Positions 1 through 7,451 of a DNA stretch of 9,648 nt are shown here, piece by piece (the first letter of the stretch is position 1; every line of letters begins with the position of its first letter). The translations under genes and the position numbers were made by a program. The notes under the pieces are model-generated. The model worked only from the letters and a program-made list of their open reading frames with translations, was not told the origin of the DNA and made no database searches. Source of the stretch: an uncultured Pseudobdellovibrionaceae bacterium. GTDB taxonomy: Bacteria; Bdellovibrionota; Bdellovibrionia; Bdellovibrionales; JAMPXM01. The stretch is from contig CAKQVW010000090.1 in the NCBI GenBank assembly GCA_934277865.1, positions 1-9,648 on the forward strand. The letters are read 5' to 3'.

Positions 1-1
1 A

Positions 2-2113
2 CTCGTCGAGGGCACGCTCGCTGAGGTTCTGGGTCCCCGTGGCGTCGAGTTCGACAAAAACGTGTTTGTAATGAACCTAGAGGAGCTTGCGCAACAAGAG
101 AGCCGGGAGATCGCGGCCGATCCGGTGATGCGCGAAATGGTTCAACAGTACCTGGCGGGGATTCATGCTAGGCAAGATCAGTTGGCGGCTGATGCGAATT
201 TGCTATCAAGCGAATTTCGATCGCGCGGATTGAAGCCTCGGCGCTTTTCGGCTCTCGACATCGTTCGATTGGGATTTGCTCGTTCAGTTGGGCAGTTTGA
301 TCCGTTTACAGAGCTTCGCTTGTCGTTGGCTCGTGTGCATCTTGGGCAGGAAATGTTCGACGAAATGTTTCCGTGGCCTCAGTCGGATCAGATCCCGGTC
401 CCAGTTTTTAACGATGCGAAAAACCAGACTGTGCGACCGCCATCTGGCGACATACCCATCGCGCGTGATGAGTTTCCTCGAGACCGTCTGCAGGGAACCT
501 GGCTGAGGGGTCGAACAAGCACCGGTAGCAACGCTTGGACGCACGCGCCTACTTCGACAGTCGATGGATACAGCTATCTAGCCAATGACTTCCACGTACA
601 TTTCCGTCTGCCGAGTCTTTATCTGCCGATGCAGTTATCGACTCCTGGCTTCGACTTCTTGGGAGTGTCGATCGCAGGTCAGCCTGGGCTGATCAGTGGC
701 ACGAACGGAAAGGTGGGAGTCGGTTTCGTCGCTTCGATGGCGGACGCTGGTGACTGGTATCGCTTGAAGATCCATCCAAAAGATCCTTCTCGGTATCGTT
801 GGAACGGTCAGTGGAAATCTTTCGAACAGCAACGACGAACGATTCGTGTGCTTGGAGAGAAACCGGTGACGGTCTCAAGACGTCGTTCGGAGGCCGGTTT
901 GATGATACCGGCGCTGCGGGACAAAGGCGGTACCGGAAGAGAGATCGAAGCGGCATATCGATGGGCGGGGTTTTCCTATTCTATCCCTATGAAAGCCGTT
1001 GCTCAGTTTTTTGATATTCGCGAGGCAAAGGACTGTGGCAGCGAGGAGATTCTGAAAAATCTTGGATTGCTGGTTCTCACGTGCATCGATGATCAGGGCA
1101 CTACTGGATATTGGTTGTCGGGCCAGAGTCCGCGTCGGAGCCTGAAGACAGATCCAAGGCTTATACAGTGGGCCGAAAAGGATGAGGACGTATGGCGTGA
1201 GATCATTCCCGTCTCCGAGAACTCCGCAAGTCATCCGGCCGCTTCGGGATGGCCATTGGCGAATCAGATGTCTCTTTCCAACAAGAACGGAAATTACATA
1301 GGCTGGAACTTCTCTCCGCCGTTTCGCGCGATCACTTTAGAAAATCGACTCAAAAGAGCGGCCGGAAAAAAATGGGATCTGGAATCGGTTGTCGATGTTC
1401 AGTCGGATATCACGGATGAGCGATTCGTTTTGGCGAAAGATGAGATGCTGCGGATCGCATCGCCGCTTCGTGATTCGGGATCAGTGTGTGAACGAACCTT
1501 TGTGGACGAGATTGAGAAGTGGGATGGCGTATTTCGACCAGACTCGATCGGAGCCACTTTGGCGACGGTGTGGCTACGAAACGTATCGCTTCAACTCGCT
1601 CGAGTATGGTACGGAGAGCAGGTTGCGAAGGTGGCAGAGCCGTTTAACCAGTGGCAGATTGTTCGCGCCATTCGCGGTCCTCGGAATGCAAAGATCTGGA
1701 AACTTTCGAACGGACAAGCAGACAAGGACGCATTTATCCGTGGTGTTCTGGCGGGAGTCTGTCGAACTCGTTTTGAGAGCATAGGTGCTCATCCCGAGAA
1801 GTACCGGTGGGGAAATATCAATCGCCCACTGTTCTCGTCGCTTACCGGCGAGGTGCCGAAAGAAACTCTTGAGCTTGAACCTGGCGGCAGTATCTTTTCG
1901 TTGTTTTCTCAAGGTACGGATCATGGAACGGCCTTGCGGGCGGTGATGAAGGTGAAGAACCCTCCCGAGTACTACTTCGCGGCGCCCGACGGCACGGATG
2001 GCGACCCCGAGTCGCCACTGAGTTCGGTTTGGTCGAAGGTGTGGGCCGCGCGGTCTGTTTTGCGATTACCTAGCTATACGAAACAGGAGATAGAGGCTCA
2101 TCATGGGAAGTGA
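2..2113 (+). CDS. Penicillin acylase family protein (peptidase S45, Ntn-hydrolase), 5'-truncated by the window edge
   Basis: Amide hydrolase of the penicillin/AHL/PvdQ acylase superfamily. These enzymes are normally secreted to the periplasm and self-cleaved into alpha and beta chains. The frame is open to the first base, and the residues before the GTG at 62 (GTLAEVLGPRG) already look like the family's alpha chain, so the gene begins upstream. Residues are numbered from that GTG. The autoprocessing site is G155|S156-N-A-W, with Ser156 the expected N-terminal nucleophile of the beta chain. It is followed by LANDFHVHF (173-181), then GTNGKVGVGF (213-222), a family-like DDQGTTGYWLSGQSPRR (343-359), GWN (414-416, candidate oxyanion Asn416), YRWGNINRPLF (581-591) and a C-terminal GDPESPLSSVW (647-657). 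Its end overlaps the carrier-protein gene by 11 bp, so the two are probably co-translated. The substrate (lactone, lipopeptide, N-acyl amino acid or other amide) cannot be told. The family is clear; the function is not. Confidence 0.88.
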   Translation, partial: LVEGTLAEVLGPRGVEFDKNVFVMNLEELAQQESREIAADPVMREMVQQYLAGIHARQDQLAADANLLSSEFRSRGLKPRRFSALDIVRLGFARSVGQFDPFTELRLSLARVHLGQEMFDEMFPWPQSDQIPVPVFNDAKNQTVRPPSGDIPIARDEFPRDRLQGTWLRGRTSTGSNAWTHAPTSTVDGYSYLANDFHVHFRLPSLYLPMQLSTPGFDFLGVSIAGQPGLISGTNGKVGVGFVASMADAGDWYRLKIHPKDPSRYRWNGQWKSFEQQRRTIRVLGEKPVTVSRRRSEAGLMIPALRDKGGTGREIEAAYRWAGFSYSIPMKAVAQFFDIREAKDCGSEEILKNLGLLVLTCIDDQGTTGYWLSGQSPRRSLKTDPRLIQWAEKDEDVWREIIPVSENSASHPAASGWPLANQMSLSNKNGNYIGWNFSPPFRAITLENRLKRAAGKKWDLESVVDVQSDITDERFVLAKDEMLRIASPLRDSGSVCERTFVDEIEKWDGVFRPDSIGATLATVWLRNVSLQLARVWYGEQVAKVAEPFNQWQIVRAIRGPRNAKIWKLSNGQADKDAFIRGVLAGVCRTRFESIGAHPEKYRWGNINRPLFSSLTGEVPKETLELEPGGSIFSLFSQGTDHGTALRAVMKVKNPPEYYFAAPDGTDGDPESPLSSVWSKVWAARSVLRLPSYTKQEIEAHHGK
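2092..2096 (+). promoter_or_regulatory. Ribosome binding site of the carrier-protein gene
   Basis: AGAGG lies 6 nt before the ATG at 2103, with a second AGGAG at 2085. Both are inside the end of the acylase gene. This supports the ATG at 2103 as start and translational coupling with the acylase. Confidence 0.6.
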
Positions 2114-2342
2114 TGGATCGTCGAAGGAAAAAATTGAAGCCTTCTTCGTTGCGGAGTTTGGGAAGACCGTTTCCAGCCAGATTTGGTCGCTCAAGCGTGG
2201 CAATGCGCCGTGGGATTCATTGAAGCACATTGAACTTATCAACGCCTTTGAATCGCGATTTTCGATTCAGCTGAACTTCGACGAGGCCTGCAGCATTTCT
2301 TCCGCCGCCGACTTCGTGCAAATTCTTGTGTCTCGCGACTAA
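2103..2342 (+). CDS. Acyl/aminoacyl carrier protein (PP-binding, DltC/ACP-like)
   Basis: A 79-residue stand-alone carrier protein of usual ACP/DltC length. The helix-II signature WDSLKHIELI (37-46) contains Ser39, the expected 4'-phosphopantetheine attachment site. It is followed by a typical FESRFSIQL stretch (49-57) and an acidic, serine-containing helix III/IV region (FDEACSISSAADFVQIL). Residues 20-36 are more basic than in fatty-acid-synthesis ACPs (KTVSSQIWSLKRG), arguing for a specialised carrier rather than AcpP. It overlaps the acylase stop by 11 bp. No synthase, PKS or NRPS modules are present. The only local partners are the AMP-forming ligase (about 7452-8969), which could load it, and the MBOAT/SGNH pair, which could receive its cargo. 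This resembles DltC being served by DltA and DltB/D. Family certain; cargo unknown. It needs a phosphopantetheinyl transferase encoded elsewhere. Confidence 0.88.
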   Translation: MGSDGSSKEKIEAFFVAEFGKTVSSQIWSLKRGNAPWDSLKHIELINAFESRFSIQLNFDEACSISSAADFVQILVSRD

Positions 2343-3385
2343 GGCTCTCGGCAGGACTGAAGGTCGTTGGCCAACTCTTGGCTGAAGTCGATTGCGCTTC
2401 GCCAACGCAGGTGAGAAGCGTCCGTGAAGTGATAGTCCATCATCCATTCTGGCTTAAGCAGGTTCAATACATGAGAATGGGGAGCCAGCATGGCGGACAG
2501 GTGTGCCAGAGCATCGGACATCCAGGCTTCGCTGATGGGTGTCCGAATGGATTCCGCTAGAGGGCCGTAAGCGACGACGAGACGGATGTTCTTCTCGCGC
2601 GTGAGTTCGACGATTTTCCCGATATAGAGATCCAGAGTCGGATCTGCGGCAAAAGGCTTGCGGAAAAACTCTTGATTGGGCCCGTCGAAAGGTTGTTCAA
2701 ACCAGATTGGCCGTCTATTCATCGGACCAGCGCCGTTCGTGCGACGAAATGTGCGGTACGAGCGCTGTGGATGGGTGAAGGTCAGATTGGGCTGAAATAT
2801 GGCTTGGTTAAGAGCTCCGAATTGCAGGTTGTAGTTGATGGTTTCCCTAATGACATTTGCGAAGAAGGGCCACTTCGAAAAGCTGGTCGCGGGCCACGAC
2901 TGAATCTTGGTGGACTGTTCGTACAGATCCATAGCTTCTTCTCGCCTCAGGAGGCCGTGCCCGATAGTGAGGGGCCAGAAGAAGTTTTTCACGTGATATT
3001 CGTGCGCACCGTAGGACGTCATCAGCAGCACGCATCGCGGAGGGCGCTTGTCGGGAATCGGCGCTTCGAGAAAACGTTTGAGAATGTAATAGCTCTCGAT
3101 TGCGCTTACGCCGGAAGCGGCGGTCGAGGCAGCGCTTAAGTTTGTCAGATCCGGTGGAAGAATATTCTGGGCGGCTGTGGAATCCCCGATCACTAACACG
3201 TCGAGATCTTTGAAGTGAGGGTAGTCACCACGGAGCAGCTCTTTTTGATAGCGAACCATCTGATGTTGAAAGCCCATGGTCCGATCTGAAACGATCCACG
3301 ATTGTAACCAGATGTAAAAAACGAACAGCGCCGCGCCCGAAAGAACGACTACGAGGAATTTTGCGTAGGCTCTAGTGGTTGACAT
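2339..3385 (-). CDS. Membrane-anchored SGNH-fold hydrolase/transferase, DltD- or AlgX/AlgJ-like partner of the MBOAT protein
   Basis: 348 residues. An N-terminal hydrophobic helix (about 8-28) suggests a membrane anchor with the rest in the periplasm. The SGNH block I motif is LVIGDST (64-70) with candidate nucleophile Ser69. The C-terminal block V motif is DYHFTDASHL, with Asp322 and His325 spaced D-x-x-H as in catalytic SGNH proteins. The middle is rich in aromatic residues and poorly conserved. SGNH proteins paired with MBOAT genes (DltB-DltD, AlgI-AlgX/J) take part in transferring the acyl group to an extracytoplasmic acceptor; that role here rests on context. Its start overlaps the MBOAT end by 14 bp, and a modest GGGGT lies upstream of the ATG. 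It is the last gene of the minus-strand operon. Its TAG stop overlaps the carrier protein's TAA head to head. It could instead be an esterase removing the group, but an intact triad plus MBOAT coupling favours transfer. Confidence 0.8.
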   Translation of the reverse strand: MSTTRAYAKFLVVVLSGAALFVFYIWLQSWIVSDRTMGFQHQMVRYQKELLRGDYPHFKDLDVLVIGDSTAAQNILPPDLTNLSAASTAASGVSAIESYYILKRFLEAPIPDKRPPRCVLLMTSYGAHEYHVKNFFWPLTIGHGLLRREEAMDLYEQSTKIQSWPATSFSKWPFFANVIRETINYNLQFGALNQAIFQPNLTFTHPQRSYRTFRRTNGAGPMNRRPIWFEQPFDGPNQEFFRKPFAADPTLDLYIGKIVELTREKNIRLVVAYGPLAESIRTPISEAWMSDALAHLSAMLAPHSHVLNLLKPEWMMDYHFTDASHLRWRSAIDFSQELANDLQSCREP

Positions 3386-4814
3386 AGCTAAACCCCAGCG
3401 AAGCGTCGAATTGGGCGAAGATCATGAACAGCACGAAGCCGATAAAGACGATGAGACCCCTTGCCCACGGAGAAAGATTCGCAAAGTCCCACGAGAGATC
3501 ACTACCTGTTTGTGCGCCCGATGCTGAGCTTCGGCGGCGATTGATCCACAAGAGACACTCGTACGCCATGGCGATAAAGAGATAGGGATACATCGTGCGA
3601 TGGTCGATCGAGTCTCCATCATAGGTCTCAGTAAGGCGAAGCCAGCTGGTGGAGAGGCCGTAGTCTGGTTTCGAGAAAATATCTGACAAGGTATTCAGGT
3701 CCATGCGAATCAAAAGCGTCGGTAAAATAAGAAAGACAAATAGAAACGCTGGTGCGATTGAGAGGCGGTAGAGCAGGAACTGCCATCCGCCGGTCCGTTC
3801 GGCTTTTTTCCAGGTCCATTCGGACGCCAGAACTCCGCATCCTTTAATAAGCCCCATTGCGAGGAAGCTCAGAGTGATGCCGTGCCAGAGACCGAGACTG
3901 GCGAACGCGACAAGCATGGCCACGACCATGGCGGCCCTTGGAGTGACCCATCGACGAAGCGGACCAAGCGCAAGAGGGGAAAATACGTAGTCTTGAAGCC
4001 AGAGCGAGAGGCTCATATGCCATCGGCGCCAGAACTCGGCCAGGCGAAGCGTTTGAAAGGGATAGTGAAAGTTGGCCGGAAGTTGGTAACCCAAAAGGTG
4101 AGCGCCCGCCCGGGCCCAGTCGGTGTGTGAGCCGATTTCGGCCCAGATCGCGTATCGGAGGATGAAAGCCATTCCGATTGCGGTCAGCCAGCCATGCGTC
4201 GTCGGGTCCGCGAAGTATCGATCAAGAAGAAACAGCAAAGGGGCTGCGAGTACCATCTTCTTGAAGAGCCCTTGGCAAAAAAGGAGAAGAGCCGTGCGCC
4301 CGCGGTCTTCGCTGAAGGCGACGGGTGTTTCGATAGAAGTCCCAAGCTCTTTCCAGCGTGCGATCGGTCCGGCAAGGAGATTGGGGAAGAAAATGCTAAA
4401 CGCGAACCATCGCGTGAGGCTGCGCGGCGGTTCGGCGCGATTCCAATAGATATCGAGTAAGGCACCGCAAGACTGGAGGCTAAAAAAGGCGAGACTGCCG
4501 CTCATCCAAATGGCGCGCCAACGACTGAACTCGCCGGATTCAAGCGGCCAGCGGAAAAGAGTCAGTGGGCCGATGGTGGCAGCGATGCCGAGGACCAACC
4601 ACCAACCGGACCTAGAACTTCCAAGTCGGTTTGCGATGAAATAGGTCGCGAGTGAGGAGGCCAGCACTGGCGCGACGCTTTGCTGTAGCCAGAAGATGGC
4701 AAAGAGCAAGTTGAGGATGCTTAAGGTGGCGGCTCGGCGGTTTTCACCTGCGGTCCATGCAAACAGTGGCACGACGAGAAGAAAGAGAAAGCCTTGCCAT
4801 GAAATGAGATCCAT
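3372..4814 (-). CDS. MBOAT family O-acyltransferase (DltB/AlgI-like)
   Basis: A 480-residue polytopic membrane protein, of usual AlgI/DltB length. Family blocks in order: FFPNLLAGPIARW (142-154); LLGYQLPANFHYPF (240-253); EFWRRWHMSLSLWLQDYVFSPL (260-281) containing His266; and LGLWHGITLSF (307-317) containing His311, the invariant MBOAT histidine. The His266-His311 spacing resembles the two conserved histidines of DltB. The usual DFSGYSD block is altered to EIGSHTD (226-232). MBOATs of this group move an acyl group from a cytoplasmic donor (acyl-CoA or acyl carrier protein) across the membrane to an SGNH partner or polysaccharide. The ATG at 4814 has GAGG about 9 nt upstream. It follows the ABC permease by 14 bp and overlaps the SGNH gene by 14 bp, so import and acyl transfer share one transcript. 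The donor is probably the carrier protein at 2103-2342; this is inferred from the presence of a ligase and carrier. Confidence 0.9.
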   Translation of the reverse strand: MDLISWQGFLFLLVVPLFAWTAGENRRAATLSILNLLFAIFWLQQSVAPVLASSLATYFIANRLGSSRSGWWLVLGIAATIGPLTLFRWPLESGEFSRWRAIWMSGSLAFFSLQSCGALLDIYWNRAEPPRSLTRWFAFSIFFPNLLAGPIARWKELGTSIETPVAFSEDRGRTALLLFCQGLFKKMVLAAPLLFLLDRYFADPTTHGWLTAIGMAFILRYAIWAEIGSHTDWARAGAHLLGYQLPANFHYPFQTLRLAEFWRRWHMSLSLWLQDYVFSPLALGPLRRWVTPRAAMVVAMLVAFASLGLWHGITLSFLAMGLIKGCGVLASEWTWKKAERTGGWQFLLYRLSIAPAFLFVFLILPTLLIRMDLNTLSDIFSKPDYGLSTSWLRLTETYDGDSIDHRTMYPYLFIAMAYECLLWINRRRSSASGAQTGSDLSWDFANLSPWARGLIVFIGFVLFMIFAQFDASLGFSYVNH

Positions 4815-4828
4815 TCAGCCTGTCCTCA

Positions 4829-5611
4829 TCAGATAGCCCTCTGGGAGACAGAGAACTTTTCTCCCAGCCAGTCGAAGATGCCGAAGATCAGAAAGCCAGT
4901 GAGGCTGATGAGATAAAAAATCGCGAAGAGATCGACGAAGTTGAATTGGTCCCAAGCGGCCCAAAGTAGTACTCCGACCCCTTGCCGAGTTACGATCATC
5001 TCGCCGACGAGCAGGAGAACGAGGCTGTAGCTAAGACCCAGTTTCAAGCTATGCATGAACTCTGGGAGAAGACCGGGGATCAATACCTTCTGCATGGTTG
5101 TTCGACGATTGAGTTTCATCGCGCGCGCGAGTTCAAGATATCCCGCGGCCTCCAGTCGCTGAAGGCCGGCAAGAGAAGTGGCCAACATCATGGCAACGGC
5201 ACCTAGAACGATAAGTGCGATGTGGGCGCCGTTGTTGATTCCGAAAACCAAAAGAAGCAGAGGAAACACGGCTGACTTTGGAAGTGGGTAGAGAAATCCA
5301 ATGATCGCCGAGCTCATGCGCTTTACCGTGATGCTGATCCCAGACCCTAGAACGAGAAGAAAGCTAACGAGTGCGGCGATGCATACTCCACTAGAAAACC
5401 GAATCAAACTCGCCCAGAGATGTTCAAAGAATCTCCCGGATGTCGAAACTTCGTTTTCAATAGCGAGTGTGAAGAGGCGAGCGACGGCCATTGACGGTCT
5501 TGGAAAGTAGCGCGGATCAAGCCAGTTTGAAGCGCTGCAGATTTCCAAGAGCAAAAACAAAACCAAGAGACCTAATAGACCAGCGAAGGAGCGCAGTTGG
5601 TGCAAGATCAT
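4829..5611 (-). CDS. ABC transporter permease, SsuC/TauC/NrtB-like (BPD_transp_1)
   Basis: 260 residues with about six hydrophobic helices (about 9-25, 68-90, 102-123, 130-150, 192-207, 224-246). The cytoplasmic EAA loop, which docks the ATPase, is ELARAMKLNRRTTMQKVLIPG (160-180). The stretch FLYPLPKSAVFPLLLLVFG (106-124) and the C-terminal MIVTRQGVGVLLW are hallmarks of importers for sulfonates, nitrate, thiamine-precursor-like and aromatic solutes. Only one permease gene is present, so it should act as a homodimer. The ATG at 5611 sits in an ATGA overlap with the ATPase stop and has GAGG 7 nt upstream. The next gene is the MBOAT, 14 bp away. The substrate cannot be read from the permease. 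The membrane family is clear. Confidence 0.9.
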   Translation of the reverse strand: MILHQLRSFAGLLGLLVLFLLLEICSASNWLDPRYFPRPSMAVARLFTLAIENEVSTSGRFFEHLWASLIRFSSGVCIAALVSFLLVLGSGISITVKRMSSAIIGFLYPLPKSAVFPLLLLVFGINNGAHIALIVLGAVAMMLATSLAGLQRLEAAGYLELARAMKLNRRTTMQKVLIPGLLPEFMHSLKLGLSYSLVLLLVGEMIVTRQGVGVLLWAAWDQFNFVDLFAIFYLISLTGFLIFGIFDWLGEKFSVSQRAI

Positions 5612-6351
5612 CGCAGCGCCTCGTAGACTTCTTGTTGGACGCGGGACTCATCGGCCCACTTCGGCACGGCGTCCGTTGAGTTTTCGACAGTTCGGTCGAC
5701 CGAAAAGTGCGTCCCCTCTTTTGCCAAGGCGACGACTCGGTTGGCGAGCTTGGTTGCCTCCGGAAGATCGTGAGTGACGAAGATGGTGGCGGGCTTTGTT
5801 TCGGTCCAAAGCTCTTGGGTAAGCTCGTGCAAGAGATCGCGCTTTACGGCATCCAGTCCGATGAAGGGCTCGTCCAGCAAAATGACCGGAGCTTCCGTTT
5901 CAGTGGCCTTGGGGGAGATATCAAGCATCAAAAACGCGCGTACGAGACTCGCTCGACTGCGCATTCCGCCCGAGAGTTTGTGGCTCTTCAGCGAGAGGTG
6001 GCTTCCGAGGCCGGCACGTTCGAGAACACGTATTGCCCTCTCTTGAAACTCGTCAGAGGACATGGTTATCGGTTTCGCGAGTTCGACATTTTCCAGGACG
6101 GTCAGCCACGGAAGAAGCGGCGCACGTTGTGGAGCAAAGGCAATGCGACGCGGGCCGCGAATTTCGCCACTAGTGAGAGGCACTTCGCGCATGATCGCAC
6201 GGAGAAGAGTCGACTTCCCCGATCCGCTGGGGCCTAGCAGGGCAACGAATTCACCGCTGCGAACTGTCAAGTTGAGGCCTTGAAGCACGAAGCGCCCATC
6301 GTACTTCACGGAGACGTTGTCGATTTCCAGCGAGGAGCTTGCTACTGTCAC
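5608..6351 (-). CDS. ABC transporter ATP-binding protein, SsuB/TauB/NrtD-like
   Basis: 247 residues with a complete nucleotide-binding domain: Walker A GPSGSGKST (40-48), Q-loop Gln75 in FAPQRAPLLPW, signature LSGGM (127-131), Walker B VILLDE (156-161), D-loop GLD (165-167) and H-loop His194 in FVTHDLPEA. The LSGGM signature is normal for the nitrate/sulfonate/taurine group. About eight to ten extra residues (143-154, SPKATETEAP region) separate the signature helix from Walker B. The GTG start at 6351 overlaps the binding-protein stop by 4 bp (GTGA), and its stop overlaps the permease start by 4 bp (ATGA), so the three are translationally coupled. It energises import by the neighbouring permease and periplasmic binding protein. 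Confidence 0.93.
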   Translation of the reverse strand: MTVASSSLEIDNVSVKYDGRFVLQGLNLTVRSGEFVALLGPSGSGKSTLLRAIMREVPLTSGEIRGPRRIAFAPQRAPLLPWLTVLENVELAKPITMSSDEFQERAIRVLERAGLGSHLSLKSHKLSGGMRSRASLVRAFLMLDISPKATETEAPVILLDEPFIGLDAVKRDLLHELTQELWTETKPATIFVTHDLPEATKLANRVVALAKEGTHFSVDRTVENSTDAVPKWADESRVQQEVYEALR

Positions 6352-7400
6352 TTCGTTCGCAATCCGATCAAAGCTTCCTCAACAATTGATGTGTCGATGA
6401 ACTTCGTAAGGTCTGGTTGATTTTTAAGGTACCCCTGCGACAGGTAGTATTTCACATCCGCTTTCACCGAATCCACGTTGAGCTTTCCATCTGGATCGAG
6501 CCCGGCAGGGATCATTGTTTCGTAGGTCTTGCGGTCTTTGACGCTTGTCCACTTTGTGAGAATGGTGACACCGCGATCGAAGTCTTCCGGTTTGTGGCCT
6601 GGCGCGAACGATTTCAGATATTCGCGAATGCCGCGAACGTAGGCTCGCATGAATCGAACTGCGACGTCTCGGCGTTCCTTAATCAGCTTGGGCGAATAGA
6701 AAATACCGGCGGACTGTTGGTTGGGATGCATTTCGTAGACGCCACCGACGACCACTGCGATTTGCATACGAACAGCCTCAGAAACGTAGGGCTCAAGTTG
6801 GACATACGCATCGAGAGCTTTGGATGCGAACGCCTTGTTGGCATCTGCATATCCGGTCTTCATGAAGGTCACGTCCTTCGTGGTGAGGCCAGCTTTCGCA
6901 AGATACAGAGAGAACGTTGCTTCTTGCGAAGTCCCCCCGAGGGCCGTTACGCCAACACGAAAGCCTTTTAGATCTTTTAGTGTTTTGTAGCGTCCAGAGT
7001 CGACAAGGTCTTTGCGAACCATCAGCTTGAGGTAGTCAAAGTCCTTTCTTGCCGAACCTTTGTCCGCGACGAGAACGATTCCTCCTTGAGCGGCGTCGGC
7101 CGTCGAGAAGAGTCCGGCTGCGATGGCGCCTCCTCCGACATCCAGTTCGCCTTTGGCGAGAAGAGGAATCATCGGAGCTGTGCTAGTGGGAAACACCTGC
7201 ATTTCGACGTCGAGATTTTCATCTTTAAAGAATCCAAGCTCTTGCGCAAAGAAGATGCCGGCCGTGCTTGTCGCCGGAGAAACGCCGACTCGAACCTTCG
7301 CCGCTTTGGGTTTGGGTGGAGGGTTGTCTTTCGCTTCACCTTTGGAGGAGGAGAAAGCTGTAATAAGAAAAACGCTTAAGATGATTTTCGACAAGAGCAT
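6348..7400 (-). CDS. ABC transporter periplasmic substrate-binding protein, NMT1/THI5-SsuA-like
   Basis: 350 residues from the ATG at 7400. That ATG is preferred over the TTG at 7415 because GAGG sits 6 nt upstream of it. A Sec signal peptide (MLLSKIILSVFLITAFSSS, cleavage near GEA-KD, no lipobox Cys) is followed by a Pro/Lys-rich linker (NPPPKPKAAK). The mature part matches the type 2 periplasmic fold of the NMT1/SsuA family: VRVGVSPATSTAGIFFAQE at the start, ENLDVEMQVFPTSTAPMIPLL, LAKGELDVGGG, LKDLKGFRVGV and the FASKALDAYVQLEPY hinge region. Homologues bind sulfonates, nitrate, pyrimidine thiamine precursors, riboflavin or aromatic acids, so the ligand is open. It is the first gene of the five-gene operon with the ATPase, permease, MBOAT and SGNH genes. 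Joint transcription suggests the ligand feeds, or is recovered from, the acylation pathway; that link is inference. Confidence 0.9.
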   Translation of the reverse strand: MLLSKIILSVFLITAFSSSKGEAKDNPPPKPKAAKVRVGVSPATSTAGIFFAQELGFFKDENLDVEMQVFPTSTAPMIPLLAKGELDVGGGAIAAGLFSTADAAQGGIVLVADKGSARKDFDYLKLMVRKDLVDSGRYKTLKDLKGFRVGVTALGGTSQEATFSLYLAKAGLTTKDVTFMKTGYADANKAFASKALDAYVQLEPYVSEAVRMQIAVVVGGVYEMHPNQQSAGIFYSPKLIKERRDVAVRFMRAYVRGIREYLKSFAPGHKPEDFDRGVTILTKWTSVKDRKTYETMIPAGLDPDGKLNVDSVKADVKYYLSQGYLKNQPDLTKFIDTSIVEEALIGLRTK

Positions 7401-7451
7401 CGGGCACCTCGGCAATTGAACAATGGCTTCTCTATAGAGTGTAAATATCTG
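7401..7451. promoter_or_regulatory. Divergent intergenic region, probable promoters for the minus-strand operon and the ligase gene
   Basis: About 51 bp separate the two oppositely oriented start codons, and this is the only non-coding gap between divergent genes in the window. It holds an AT-rich segment and a perfect 10-bp palindrome CTCTATAGAG (7430-7439), which reads as a TATAGA-like -10 element on either strand. No convincing -35 hexamer lies at normal spacing, so promoter or operator use is tentative. Promoter elements may extend into the coding regions. Confidence 0.35.
7407..7410 (-). promoter_or_regulatory. Ribosome binding site that fixes the binding-protein start at 7400
   Basis: GAGG on the minus strand lies 6 nt before the ATG at 7400-7398. 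The longer TTG start at 7415 has no comparable site and would add five residues before the signal peptide. Confidence 0.65.

Noticed and set aside
62..64. GTG at 62 as the acylase start codon
   Set aside because: The frame is open to the first base and the upstream residues already match the family's alpha chain, so the gene is truncated by the window edge.
875..1234. 119-residue open frame on the minus strand
   Set aside because: It lies wholly within the acylase gene, antisense, with no recognisable domain, and the acylase frame has clear family motifs there.
2123..2147. Possible minus-strand terminator for the five-gene operon (short stem followed by T6)
   Set aside because: The stem is only 4 bp (GAAG/CTTC), or 5 bp with a 12-nt loop. 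That is too weak to call despite the T-run.
2370..2382. GCCAA/TTGGC hairpin just after the carrier-protein stop on the plus strand
   Set aside because: A 5-bp stem with a 3-nt loop and no T-run following; chance occurrence inside the SGNH gene is likely.
7413..7418. Back-to-back TTG starts at 7415 (minus) and 7416 (plus), which would leave no space between the divergent genes
   Set aside because: The minus gene has a well-placed GAGG before the ATG at 7400 that directly begins a signal peptide, and the plus gene has several later ATGs. The TTGs lack support.
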